Below are positions 51,201 through 60,426 of a DNA stretch of 64,000 nucleotides, one piece after another. The translations under genes and the position numbers were made by a program. The notes under the pieces are model-generated. The model ran no database searches, was not told the DNA's origin, and worked only from the letters and a program-made list of their open reading frames with translations. The first letter of the stretch is position 1; each line of letters starts with the position of its first letter. The stretch covers positions 1-64,000 of the forward strand of contig JAFQHP010000018.1 in the NCBI GenBank assembly GCA_017397895.1, in the 5' to 3' direction. The stretch comes from Clostridia bacterium. GTDB lineage: Bacteria; Bacillota; Clostridia; Christensenellales; Aristaeellaceae.

Positions 51201-51436
51201 GTGCGGGGCGTTGCCCCCTCCCCCCCCACCAGGGGCATTGCCCCTGGACCCACCTGCGGAAGTGGTTGGCCGGGCGAACAAACAGTTTCCCGCTGGGGCT
51301 TAGGTATTATCTGCCGCCACGCACAAACCCGTTTGCAAAAAACGATTGTAATATTGCGAAATGGGTGTGGCCCCGCCACCCCACGGGCTGGGCGGCTTTC
51401 AGCCGCCTGCCGGATGCTTTGCATCCGGGGGAAAAG
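51201..51436 (+). repeat. G/C-hairpin dispersed repeat, copy D
   Basis: Begins directly after the addB stop. Matches copy C (23,737-24,027, opposite strand) without the nested insertion: GGGGCATTGCCCCTGGACCC, TGCGGAAGTGGTTGGCCGGG, CAGTTTCCCGCTGGGGC, ACGATTGTAATATTGCGAA, CACGGGCTGGGCGGC and a final GCCGGATGC/GCATCCGG hairpin. Confidence 0.88.
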
Positions 51437-51526
51437 GCCGCAAGAGAAAGCTTATTGTCAAGGAGATTTTTATCTTGAAACCGAAAAATATCTGAGAAGA
51501 AAGAATCTGAAAATAAGAGAAAATAA

Positions 51527-51571
51527 GAGAGGGGGCCGTGTAATCGTACACGGCCCCCTCTTTTGTTTTTT
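51527..51571 (+). terminator. Strong terminator after addB and repeat D
   Basis: GAGGGGGCCGTGTA (51529-51542) and TACACGGCCCCCTC (51547-51560) form a perfect 14-base stem with an ATCG loop, followed by TTTTGTTTTTTT. Confidence 0.9.
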
Positions 51572-51969
51572 TGAGAACGAATATGGGGCAAATACTTCAT
51601 TTCACATTATATTCAAATATGCATAATAAATATTATGCTGCTGCGCATATTGGAAAGCGGATTGCTGCACATAAACAAAAAAACCAACACATGCATCTTG
51701 GTATCTGACCGAGCAATCCAAAGCTGCAAGCAGTGTAAATGGATTGATTGTGTAAATATTCATCTGAGCAGAACAAGCATTGATTGACAAATATTCCAAA
51801 TATCTTATAATGAAACTAAAGATCAACTGCCGTCAGAATGAATCATCAGGTTCCGTTGCATCAATGATCAGCAGAACCAATTGATCTGAAAATGTTGATA
51901 TTTCATGAATACATACGGAATTTCGATATATAACCTGTGAATCAGTTTCAGAAGCAGGAGGATTTACGA
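51572..51969. other. AT-rich gap before the TIR gene
   Basis: About 400 bases, clearly more AT-rich than the neighbours, with only short unlikely reading frames. The sole signal I support is the promoter at 51784-51811, which leaves an untranslated leader of about 150 bases. Confidence 0.6.
51784..51811 (+). promoter_or_regulatory. Promoter of the TIR-NACHT-WD40 gene
   Basis: TTGACA (51784-51789), 16 bases, TATAAT (51806-51811), both boxes at full consensus. Confidence 0.8.
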
Positions 51970-54900
51970 ATGCCGATTTATGATGTTTTTATCTCCTATC
52001 GCCGGTCTGACGGTGCGGAATTGGCAGCGTTTGTAGCAAATAATCTGCGTGCCAAAGGGCTTTCAGTCTTTTTTGATACGGAAGAGATCAAGAGCGGGGA
52101 GGACTTTACCCTGCGGATTGAAAATGCCTTGCGGCAAGCCCCCAATTATCTTTTGATCGCCACGCCGGACGTGTTCAGGTTCCGCACGGACGAAAAAGAC
52201 TGGGTTTTGGAAGAAATGAAAATTGCGTGCGAAAACTATACGCACGATCTGGATAAAAACAGAATGTATACGTTGGTTGTACCGCAGCATGTGTACAGGG
52301 ATGTGAATCCGGATGATCCATCCGAAGGCAAACAGCAGGTGCAAGTTGTGCTTCCCAAGGCAGAAACCTGGCCTGCGGAAGTGTTTGACCTGTCCAAACC
52401 AAATCGGATTCAATTAAAAAGCAGTCTTCCGGACGAGAAGGAACTCAGACAGATCCTGGAGTCTGTCACCCGGGTCACCCATCATAATATGTGGAATGCA
52501 GGCCGCCGTTGGCTAAGGGAAAACCGTCAGCCGGGTCGTCGGTTTGCTTCGCTGGATATTTCAAAAACCATTTTCCCCCATGCGCTGTCCACGGATGTGC
52601 CGGAAGAAGAGGAAGAGGAAGAATTCCCTTCCATGGTGCAGCAGCAGCAAACCCCTTCTGCCAAGCCGGAAGGGGAAAAGCTGCCGCTATTTGATGCGCT
52701 GACAAAAACGGAAAACCACATCTATCTGGTGGGTGAAGGCGGCATCGGTAAAACCACCAGCCTGATCCACATCATGGAAAAGGCATATCAGAACACACAA
52801 TACTCCGAAGCAGCGCAGATCCCGTTGTTTGTGGAGCTTTCCAAAGCCCCGGATACAGCCGGACGGCTGTACGCCAATGGCACATCCACTTTTATTTACC
52901 GCGCCATATACCGGCAGATCCGTCAGGACCGGACGGTGAAACAGGTGACGCAGGCAGAAGTGGAGGAAACGGAAGAAGCGTTCATTGCGGATCCGCAGAC
53001 AACAGTAACACCTGTCAAAGCCTTGCTGGGAAAACAGAATAAACCGCCCCAGTATCTGCTGCTTCTGGATGGACTGAATGAAGTGAGCCGGACGGAACTG
53101 GTGATTAAGCCTACAGAAAATGGAAAGGAAACAGGCGAACGGGAGAGGCATAGAACGGTTTACGATATGATCGTTGAAGAAATTAACGACATCATGAAAA
53201 CCTGCCCCAATGTGCAGATCGTGCTCACTGGCCGTGCGGATGATGGGGCTGTGCAGGGAAAAAATATCACCCGCTGGCAGCTGACCGGTATTGAAGACAC
53301 AGCCATCAGAACCTACCTTGACGGTAAAGTTCCCCAAAGCGAAATAGAAGAGGTGATGGGCAACAGGGCCCTGCTGGACACCCTGCGCATTCCTTTGTTT
53401 CTGACCATGTATATCCGCCTGAAGGAAAAGGCGGGCATCACCACCCAGGGTGAAATTCTGCATACCTTCTTTTCCGAAAAAGGAAAGCTATTGGGGGATT
53501 ATGACCTTCCTTACAGCATGCGGAACCGTCTGGGACAGGTGGAGGAGGAATTGGACCGCAGTGCAAAGGGAAAGCCCAATCTTCGCCTGACAGCGCCCAT
53601 GCAGTTTTTCATCATTGATTTTCTGCTGGCTGCGCTGGGCCGGTACATGGAGAAAAACAACCTGTTCAGCGTTACCTTCCATCAGGCGGAAGAGGCGATC
53701 TGCTCCATTCTGGAAAACACGTCTCCCACCTCCGTCTGCGGCCGGTTTGGTCAGCAGGCGTTTCCCAAGTACAAGAAAAAGGGCTCCCTGTCCAGCACCG
53801 CATCCGTTGCGGAGCAGCTGAAGGCCCTTATTGGCACCGGCAACGGGGCAGTGCAGCAATTCTGCCTGCTTGCCTCTTCCGTGCTGGGCATTCTGGTGGA
53901 TGACGGCAAATATAACTACAGCTTCATTCACCAGCATGTGCGGGATTATTTTGCTGCGCTGCATATGATGAACGCCCTGTGGATCGGCGTAGTCTGCAGC
54001 TGGGCGGACCGGGATGCGGCCTATGCCTTTTTGAACAGCGAGCTTTCCGAAAAACCCCTTGGCTTCACAGTGCGGCAGATGCTGGGCGAAGCGGCAGGAG
54101 AGCATCACAACAAGCCCTGGCAGGACGATGAAGGCAATTGGCATTACAATGTGCCAGAAAAAACAAAACCCAACAACCGGAACCTGATCCCCCTGGCCAT
54201 GGATGTGTACAGAGGGCATTTTGACGAGCAGAACAGCTATGCCCTGTGGAACCTGATCCAGGTGCTGAAGGAAGTGCGTCAGGACCTGTGCGGCGAGGAT
54301 TTTTCCCGGCTGGACCTGACCATGATCCGGCTGAACAGACATCACCCGGGCAAGCGGGGCTGCGCTGCCAGTTTTTCCGGCGCCAAACTGCAAAGGGAAC
54401 TTTTCATGCCGATGGGGCATGCGGATACAGTGAATTCAGTTGCATTCAGCCCGGACGGAAAACGGATCGTAACGGCATCAGAGGATGGAACAGCCAAGAT
54501 ATGGGATGCGGAAACACTTCTGGAACTGGGCACATTGGAAGGACATATGGGTTCTGTGAAATCAGCCGTATACAGCCCGGATGGAAAACGGATCGTGACG
54601 GCATCAAATGATCAAACAGCCAGGATCTGGGATGCAGAAACCTTCTGTGAACTGGGCACCTTGGAAGGACATACGGAGCGTGTGAACTCTGCTGCATACT
54701 GCCCGAATGGAAAATGGATTGTAACGGCAGCAGATGATTGTACAGCGAAAGTGTGGGATGTAGAAACTTTTCAAATACTTGGGACATTGAAAGTAGGACG
54801 TATAGTAAGACTCCAGGAATTAGCAACGCTGCCAAAGGAAGAAGTACTATTAGTATTAAAAGATGGAGGGTTTAATGGTCGAGTAAATTCTGCTTCTTAT

Positions 54901-56502
54901 AGCCCAGATGGGAAGAGGATCGTTACTGCATCAAATCAAAAAACTGCAAAAGTGTGGGATGCAGAAACATTCCAGGAATTAGGATCATTGGAAGGGCATT
55001 CAGATTGGGTAAGTTCAGCTTCATACAGCCCGGATGGAAAAAGAATTTTAACAGTATCAAGGGATAGAATAGCAAGGATATGGGATGCGGAAACATTCCG
55101 GGAATTGGATGCATTCAAAGAGCATATGGGTTTTGTACAATCGGCCGTATACAGCCTAGACGGAAAAAGGATTGTTACGATATCAGAGGATGGATTGGCA
55201 AAGATATGGGATGCAGTAACTTTCTTGGAATTGGGTGCATTGGAAGGTCGTAAAGTTAAAGTGTCTTCAGCTGCATACAACTCAGATGGGAAAAGGATTG
55301 TTACGGCATTGAATAATGAAACAGCAAAGATATGGGATGCAGACACATTCCGAGAAGTGGGAACATTGGAAGGGCACGAGAGTTCTACGGAATCGTTTGT
55401 ATACAGCCCAGATGGAAAAAGAATTGTTACAACTGCATCGTGGAATAGAACAGTAAAAATATGGGATGCAGTAACCTTTCGGGTACTAGGCGCTTTGGAA
55501 GGACATACGGCTAAAGTGAAATCAGTTGTATACAGTCCTGATGGAAAAAGGATCATTACGGTATCGTGGGACAATGCAGCAAAGATATGGGATGCAGACA
55601 CATTCCGGGAATTGGATGCATTCAAAGGGTTCATGGGTTCTGTACGTTCAGTTGAATACAGCTTAGACGGGAAAAGAATCGTTACAGTATCAGGAGATAG
55701 CACATTAAAGATATGGAATGCAGAGACATTCCGGACACTGGGCTCAATGAAAATATTTGCACTTTTTACGGAGTCAGCTGTATACAGTCCAGACGGAAAA
55801 AGGATTATTACGATAGAAAGCTTTGGAAACACGGCAAAGATCTGGGATGCGGAAACATTTCAGGAACTGGGCATATTGGAAGTGCCTGTAGGTCCTGTGA
55901 AATCAGCTGTATACAGTCCAGACGGAAAAAGGATTATTATGACAGAAAGCTTTGGAAACACGGCAAAGATCTGGGATGCGGAAACATTTCAGGAACTGGG
56001 CTCATTGGAAGAGCATATGCATTCTGTGAATTCTGTTGCATACAGCCCAGACGGAAAAAGGATCGTTACGGCATCGAATAATGATAAAACAGCAATAATC
56101 TGGGATGCGGAGACCTACAAGGAATTGGGTACATTGGCTGGACATACAGAGTGTGTAAATTCAGCTGTATACAGCCCGAATGGAAAACGGATCGTGACGG
56201 CATCAGATGACAAAATAGCGAAAATATGGGATGCGGTTACATTCCGTGAACTGAGCACACTGAAAGGGCATACGAGTTATGTGAATTCTGCAGTTTACAG
56301 TTCAGACGGACGTTATATCCTTACCACTTCCCGTGACGGCACCGCCAAAGTCTGGGATGCGGAGACCTTCGAATGCATCCATACCATCCGGAATGTGGCC
56401 AATCTGGAGGTGATGGGCTGTGATTTCCGGAACCTGCATCCGGATTCCAGACTGTCCGATGAGGACAGGCAGCTGCTGTGGGATTACGGCGCAGATGTTT
56501 GA
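51970..56502 (+). CDS. TIR-NACHT-WD40 protein, NLR-like; candidate NADase immune effector
   Basis: 1510 residues; start at 51970 because AGGAGG lies 8 bases upstream (a GTG at 51937 has none). Residues 1-150 are a TIR domain (YDVFISYRRSDG); DWVLEEM aligns with the SARM1 catalytic segment DWVHKEI, giving E82 as the predicted NAD-cleaving glutamate. Residues about 240-670 are a NACHT/STAND ATPase: Walker A GEGGIGKTT (255-263), Walker B LLLLDGLNE (363-371), sensor VLTGR (R422), and FIHQHVRDYFAAL (652-664). A pentapeptide-like linker (775-806) leads to 15 WD40 repeats (about 815-1465). The expected mode is target binding by the repeats, ATP-driven oligomerisation and TIR activation. It is a lone gene; no partner is adjacent. 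Domains are seen; an anti-phage role is inferred. Confidence 0.93.
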   Translation: MPIYDVFISYRRSDGAELAAFVANNLRAKGLSVFFDTEEIKSGEDFTLRIENALRQAPNYLLIATPDVFRFRTDEKDWVLEEMKIACENYTHDLDKNRMYTLVVPQHVYRDVNPDDPSEGKQQVQVVLPKAETWPAEVFDLSKPNRIQLKSSLPDEKELRQILESVTRVTHHNMWNAGRRWLRENRQPGRRFASLDISKTIFPHALSTDVPEEEEEEEFPSMVQQQQTPSAKPEGEKLPLFDALTKTENHIYLVGEGGIGKTTSLIHIMEKAYQNTQYSEAAQIPLFVELSKAPDTAGRLYANGTSTFIYRAIYRQIRQDRTVKQVTQAEVEETEEAFIADPQTTVTPVKALLGKQNKPPQYLLLLDGLNEVSRTELVIKPTENGKETGERERHRTVYDMIVEEINDIMKTCPNVQIVLTGRADDGAVQGKNITRWQLTGIEDTAIRTYLDGKVPQSEIEEVMGNRALLDTLRIPLFLTMYIRLKEKAGITTQGEILHTFFSEKGKLLGDYDLPYSMRNRLGQVEEELDRSAKGKPNLRLTAPMQFFIIDFLLAALGRYMEKNNLFSVTFHQAEEAICSILENTSPTSVCGRFGQQAFPKYKKKGSLSSTASVAEQLKALIGTGNGAVQQFCLLASSVLGILVDDGKYNYSFIHQHVRDYFAALHMMNALWIGVVCSWADRDAAYAFLNSELSEKPLGFTVRQMLGEAAGEHHNKPWQDDEGNWHYNVPEKTKPNNRNLIPLAMDVYRGHFDEQNSYALWNLIQVLKEVRQDLCGEDFSRLDLTMIRLNRHHPGKRGCAASFSGAKLQRELFMPMGHADTVNSVAFSPDGKRIVTASEDGTAKIWDAETLLELGTLEGHMGSVKSAVYSPDGKRIVTASNDQTARIWDAETFCELGTLEGHTERVNSAAYCPNGKWIVTAADDCTAKVWDVETFQILGTLKVGRIVRLQELATLPKEEVLLVLKDGGFNGRVNSASYSPDGKRIVTASNQKTAKVWDAETFQELGSLEGHSDWVSSASYSPDGKRILTVSRDRIARIWDAETFRELDAFKEHMGFVQSAVYSLDGKRIVTISEDGLAKIWDAVTFLELGALEGRKVKVSSAAYNSDGKRIVTALNNETAKIWDADTFREVGTLEGHESSTESFVYSPDGKRIVTTASWNRTVKIWDAVTFRVLGALEGHTAKVKSVVYSPDGKRIITVSWDNAAKIWDADTFRELDAFKGFMGSVRSVEYSLDGKRIVTVSGDSTLKIWNAETFRTLGSMKIFALFTESAVYSPDGKRIITIESFGNTAKIWDAETFQELGILEVPVGPVKSAVYSPDGKRIIMTESFGNTAKIWDAETFQELGSLEEHMHSVNSVAYSPDGKRIVTASNNDKTAIIWDAETYKELGTLAGHTECVNSAVYSPNGKRIVTASDDKIAKIWDAVTFRELSTLKGHTSYVNSAVYSSDGRYILTTSRDGTAKVWDAETFECIHTIRNVANLEVMGCDFRNLHPDSRLSDEDRQLLWDYGADV
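54415..56385 (+). repeat. Array of 15 WD40-coding repeats, about 126-129 bases each
   Basis: Each unit encodes a version of VNSAVYSPDGKRIVTAS and AKIWDAETF. Unit 3 carries about 25 extra codons (around 54,790-54,880). Units starting near 55,774 and 55,903 are 129 bases apart and differ by only about two of 100 bases. Units 3-14 use A/T-ending codons far more than units 1-2 and 15 or the TIR-NACHT part. Confidence 0.9.
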
Positions 56503-56727
56503 CCGCCTCCTGTTTCTGTAAAAGGCTGGCTGCAAACAGTCTTGTCAGTCATCCGGAAGTTCAGGGGATGAAACAGAAATGAATATAGAAATATCCCGCC
56601 AGCGTGCAGCATCCGCATTGTCGTGGCGGGGTATCCCCTGCCATCAAGCAAAAGCCAGCCGGAGACGGCTGGTTTTTTGCTCTGACAGACAAATATTTGG
56701 GATATTCAGTTAAATAGTGTATTCTGA
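56503..56727. other. Gap between the TIR gene and the permease operon
   Basis: No gene is visible. It contains the bidirectional terminator at 56651-56680; the rest shows nothing I can name. Confidence 0.6.
56651..56680. terminator. Terminator after the TIR gene and permease operon
   Basis: CCAGCCG-GAGA-CGGCTGG (56655-56672), TTTTTT on the right and an A-rich left side. Confidence 0.85.
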
Positions 56728-57510
56728 CTATATCACATCATATTTTCCGAAGCATATAACTGCACCGGTTAAAATGTAGAGAATCAGGATGGGCAGGCTG
56801 TACATAACAGCACCGGCGTAATTGGCAGCAGCGCCCTTCATATCGTTCAGGGCCATGGAAGCCGGCAAAAGAGATGAATCCTGCAAAAGGATCAGCGGCT
56901 GTTCTATCAGATTCCAGCTTTCCGCAAAGCACAAAAGGACAAGCACCGCCAGACCGGGGATCAGCTGGGGCAGAATGGCCCGGAAAAAGATTTTCGTTTG
57001 GGAAGCGCAATCAAGCAGGGCCGCTTCCCATTGTTCCCGGGGCACCTGCCTGATCAGCAGCCATACCACAAGGGGCCCCAACGGGGCAAACACCTGCAAA
57101 AGGATCACCGCCAGATGGGTGTCATACAGTTGCGCCCATTTGCTGAACCGGAAGACGGGCACCATGATGCTCTGGAAAGGAAGCAGCAGCATCAAAAGCA
57201 TAAGAACCAACAGGATTTTTGCCCCTTTCCCATGACTGCGTGCCAGAAACAATCCGCCAAGCAAGCCCACCGGAACCTTGAACAGGAGAGAATAGCCGGT
57301 GATCTTCAAGGAGTTTTGAAACCGAAGCATCATATTTTCATCGGCAAAGACTTCCTTCCACCGGGAAAGGGTGAAGAGGATTTCACCGTCGTTGCCCTTC
57401 AGCGAGGCCATCAAATCCCCCTGCACAAAAGACGCTGTGATCAAAAGAAGAATAGGCAGAGCAAAAAGAATCAGAATCATGCCAAGGACGAGCATACTGA
57501 TTGTTCTCAT
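56728..57510 (-). CDS. Sugar ABC transporter permease (MalG type)
   Basis: 260 residues, ATG at 57510 overlapping the preceding gene (ATGA), GAAGGGTGG upstream. About six membrane helices; the EAA-type cytoplasmic loop is EAALLDCASQTKIFFRAILPQ (its EAALLDCASQ part faces the ATPase). It forms the inner-membrane channel with the MalF-type partner upstream. No ATPase gene is in the operon, so a shared MsmK/UgpC-like ATPase encoded elsewhere is expected. Confidence 0.9.
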   Translation of the reverse strand: MRTISMLVLGMILILFALPILLLITASFVQGDLMASLKGNDGEILFTLSRWKEVFADENMMLRFQNSLKITGYSLLFKVPVGLLGGLFLARSHGKGAKILLVLMLLMLLLPFQSIMVPVFRFSKWAQLYDTHLAVILLQVFAPLGPLVVWLLIRQVPREQWEAALLDCASQTKIFFRAILPQLIPGLAVLVLLCFAESWNLIEQPLILLQDSSLLPASMALNDMKGAAANYAGAVMYSLPILILYILTGAVICFGKYDVI

Positions 57511-58313
57511 ACCGCAGCCACCCTTCTCCTTTTCACCAGCACAATACACAGGCCGTATGCCAAAAGTGCCAGTGCCATCAGTATGACCGCCGAAGCGGCC
57601 ACATACTGAAAATTCATTTTCATGTACTGGTGATTCATGTAATGCTGAACCATGTAAAGCTTTTGGGACGGATAATCGCCGAACAGAAGGTAGCATTCCT
57701 TGTAGCTGCGCAATAGGAACATCATAAGAAACATCACCATACCGCCCACATACCCGCCGGCTATCGGCAGGCGCACGGACACATAGGTGCGGATTTTTCC
57801 GGCGCCATCCAATGCGGCAGCATCCAACACATCCTGGGGGATTTTGTTGAGCCCGGTGTACAAAAGCACGGCGGCCACCCCGGCATATTTCCACAGATAC
57901 AGGGTGATCAGAGCCAGTTGAGAGGAAAGCGGAGAAAGGAGCGAATTGGTATCAAATACCTGTTCCCATAAGGAAACGGCGGAGATGGAAGGAATCAGCA
58001 ACGGAAGCAGCAGCACCGCCATGCCGGGCAGCGCCATTTTTTTGTGACGGCACAAAAGCGGCGCCAGCAGGAATGCCACCAGCAGTGCCGTGCCCACCAT
58101 GCAGCCGCCCAGCCCCAGCAGGTTTTGCAGCCCCAGCCGGAAATAGGTGTTCTGAGCCACATAGCGGAAATTTTCCGCTCCGGCAAAGGTTTGATCGAAA
58201 GCACTATGGACAAAAGCATAGTACACCGTCATGCCAAGGGGTGCCAAATAACACCCTGCAAAGCCCAGGAGGGGAATCCCTCCGGGAAGCAGCAGCCTGG
58301 GTTTTGTTTTCAT
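57507..58313 (-). CDS. Sugar ABC transporter permease (MalF type)
   Basis: 268 residues, about six membrane helices. EAA loop DAAALDGAGKIRTYVSVRLP typical of sugar permeases. It starts 5 bases after the solute-binding fusion gene and overlaps the second permease by 4 bases, so the four genes of this operon are tightly coupled. Confidence 0.9.
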   Translation of the reverse strand: MKTKPRLLLPGGIPLLGFAGCYLAPLGMTVYYAFVHSAFDQTFAGAENFRYVAQNTYFRLGLQNLLGLGGCMVGTALLVAFLLAPLLCRHKKMALPGMAVLLLPLLIPSISAVSLWEQVFDTNSLLSPLSSQLALITLYLWKYAGVAAVLLYTGLNKIPQDVLDAAALDGAGKIRTYVSVRLPIAGGYVGGMVMFLMMFLLRSYKECYLLFGDYPSQKLYMVQHYMNHQYMKMNFQYVAASAVILMALALLAYGLCIVLVKRRRVAAV

Positions 58314-58317
58314 CTGT

Positions 58318-60426
58318 TTATTCCCCCAGATACATATTCATTTGTTCTGTGCGGATAGCGGCATATTCTTCGGGAGAAAGGGAACCGTTCAGCAGCATTT
58401 CAAAGATGGTGGGCTTATCAGACGTATCATAATATCCGTATTTTGCCCGGGTCACTTCCAGTGCTTCATCCCAGACCACGGCATGTTCCAAAGCGAAATT
58501 CAGCAGATATTCATTCTGTTCGGACAAAGGTTTTTGAATGCCCAGTGCAATGGCCTGCGAATTATCCCGGATGAGATAGAGGGATTTATCTTTCAGCATC
58601 TGTCCATTATATCCCATGCCTTCAATTTCCGGATGCGCCATGCAGGCAAGCAGATACACCGCTTCTTCCTTCATGGGGCTGTTGGCACTGATAAGGTAAG
58701 ACTGGGTTTGGAAGGTGTACCGGGGACTTTGGGCATTTTCTACAGGAGGCAGCAGCATGGTTTTGTCGCCCATACTCCCAAGACCGCCAACTTCGCAAAA
58801 CTGCATCAGGGTGTTGGGGGCAAGCCTGGCATGCTTGCCGAAATCCTCAAATTTTTCGGTGGAAAGAAGGTTATTATTCTTCAGGTATACAATGCGCCGC
58901 AGCATATCCACATGGGCATCGGAATTCAAAGCATGGGTTCCCTGGTAATAATCCACATGCAGGGCGTCGAAGTTGGAAAGGAAATAGTGCACATGTTCTT
59001 CCGGCATCAGGAAAATAGGGGTTTCCGCCGTTTTGTTGTAAGCAATCACTTTTTCCGCCAAGGCGTCGAAATCCGCATAGGTCCATACACCGGTGGGAAT
59101 TTCCCAGCCGATTTGTGCTGCTATTTCCGGATTTGCCCACATCAGATGGGCAGTATAATTGTAAATCCAGCCATATTGCCGGCCGTTTGAGGACATCATC
59201 GGCCAGATATCCCGGTAATCATCCCGAAGGGCTGCAAAATCCGCTTCGTCCGTCAAATCCAAAACAGCACCGTTTTTCAATAGCTCCGCATAGGTGGGCA
59301 TCAGGTCAAAATTCCCATAGAGATAGATATCGCAGTTGTTTCCGGCCATCAGTTCGGTGGCCAGCTTCCGGGAATCATTGATCTGCCGGGGCACCACTTC
59401 CACATCCGGGTATTTTTCGTGAAACAGGGGCAGGACATCCGCCATGGTGCCGTGGCCGAAATTCACATCGTTTACCACATACAGCCTGCGCAATTCCTTT
59501 TGCCCGCTGAGCTGGTTCGCATCGTAGGAAGCCAGCAAACTGCCCTCATCATCATTGACAAAGATGGATGTATGGTTCCGTACCACCTGCGCAGCACCGG
59601 AAGGAAGCTTCACACCGGTATCATATTTGGCACCGGTTGCGGTGTTGACAATCACCAGTTTCCCTTCGGAAAGGGCAAAGAGATGATCCTCTCCGTCCTT
59701 TTCATAGCCATAGCAAAGGGAGGAAAGACCGGGAACCAGCACGGTGTGACAGTGATCATCCATGCCAATGGACAGGCTGGCCAATGTGCCGCCGTCTTCC
59801 GTAGAATAAGCATAGAGCGTATCTTCATGAATGCAGAAAGCAATGTTGTTGATATTTTCCCAGCCTTCTCCCTGCAGTTTCCAGTCCGGTATGCTGCTGT
59901 CCAGGGGGTGCAGGGCATAAATGACGCCGTTTCCTTGAGTGGTGTGGGCCAGAATATAGGCGGTGCCATTGCCCATCTGGAAATCCCGCACATTGTATTT
60001 GGTATTGATGGCACGCTCCGGATAGAGGGAAAGGCCGTTGTTCATCACCGAGCGGATCACTTTTCCTTTTTCGCCCTTGGTGACGTAATAGAGCATTTGA
60101 TCGTCCGCAGAAAGGAAAAGGATGTTTTCATCCTCCAGAATGGGGGTGGCCCTTTTATCATCCGGGGTCTGGTAATACAGCGTTCCTTCCAGATAGCTCC
60201 AGGAGCCGAAGGTATCATAAGCGGTTTTCCGGGGCAGCAGAGCATAGGCTGTGGCGGCAGCCAGAAACATCAGAACAAAAGCCAGAACCAGGCTGAATGT
60301 TGCTTTCTTTTTCATTTTCGGTACCTCTCCTTCCCTTTGGGAAAGCACCTGCTGGGCATAATTCCGGGAAGGAGACATTTGTTCCATGTATGTTTCCAGC
60401 GCATTGATCAATTCCTGTTCTTTCAT
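58318..60426 (-). CDS. Membrane-anchored anti-sigma-like protein fused to a solute-binding domain
   Basis: 702 residues. Its ATG overlaps the sigma-factor stop (ATGA), the usual place of an anti-sigma gene. Residues 1-38 are a short cytoplasmic segment, about 41-63 a membrane helix, 66-310 an outer beta-propeller-like region (repeated short YYVTKG/LYAYSTE-type strands), and about 314-700 an extracellular solute-binding domain of the sugar type (GTMADVLPLFHEKYPDVEVV, then ANSPMKEEAVYLLACM). The two permeases follow at once. A reasonable reading is that it delivers sugar to the permeases and also reports occupancy to the sigma factor. Domain order is seen; the signalling role is inferred, and the cytoplasmic part is unusually short with no zinc-binding anti-sigma motif. 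Confidence 0.82.
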   Translation of the reverse strand: MKEQELINALETYMEQMSPSRNYAQQVLSQREGEVPKMKKKATFSLVLAFVLMFLAAATAYALLPRKTAYDTFGSWSYLEGTLYYQTPDDKRATPILEDENILFLSADDQMLYYVTKGEKGKVIRSVMNNGLSLYPERAINTKYNVRDFQMGNGTAYILAHTTQGNGVIYALHPLDSSIPDWKLQGEGWENINNIAFCIHEDTLYAYSTEDGGTLASLSIGMDDHCHTVLVPGLSSLCYGYEKDGEDHLFALSEGKLVIVNTATGAKYDTGVKLPSGAAQVVRNHTSIFVNDDEGSLLASYDANQLSGQKELRRLYVVNDVNFGHGTMADVLPLFHEKYPDVEVVPRQINDSRKLATELMAGNNCDIYLYGNFDLMPTYAELLKNGAVLDLTDEADFAALRDDYRDIWPMMSSNGRQYGWIYNYTAHLMWANPEIAAQIGWEIPTGVWTYADFDALAEKVIAYNKTAETPIFLMPEEHVHYFLSNFDALHVDYYQGTHALNSDAHVDMLRRIVYLKNNNLLSTEKFEDFGKHARLAPNTLMQFCEVGGLGSMGDKTMLLPPVENAQSPRYTFQTQSYLISANSPMKEEAVYLLACMAHPEIEGMGYNGQMLKDKSLYLIRDNSQAIALGIQKPLSEQNEYLLNFALEHAVVWDEALEVTRAKYGYYDTSDKPTIFEMLLNGSLSPEEYAAIRTEQMNMYLGE

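Noticed and set aside
51602..51826. A 74-codon minus-strand frame in the gap before the TIR gene, considered as an antitoxin or partner
   Set aside because: No ribosome site, low-complexity AT-rich composition, and it overlaps the -35/-10 boxes of the TIR promoter.
54415..56385. Regular ~126-base repeats, considered as a CRISPR-like or satellite array
   Set aside because: The period equals a WD40 unit and the reading frame is open throughout with conserved GH...WD positions.
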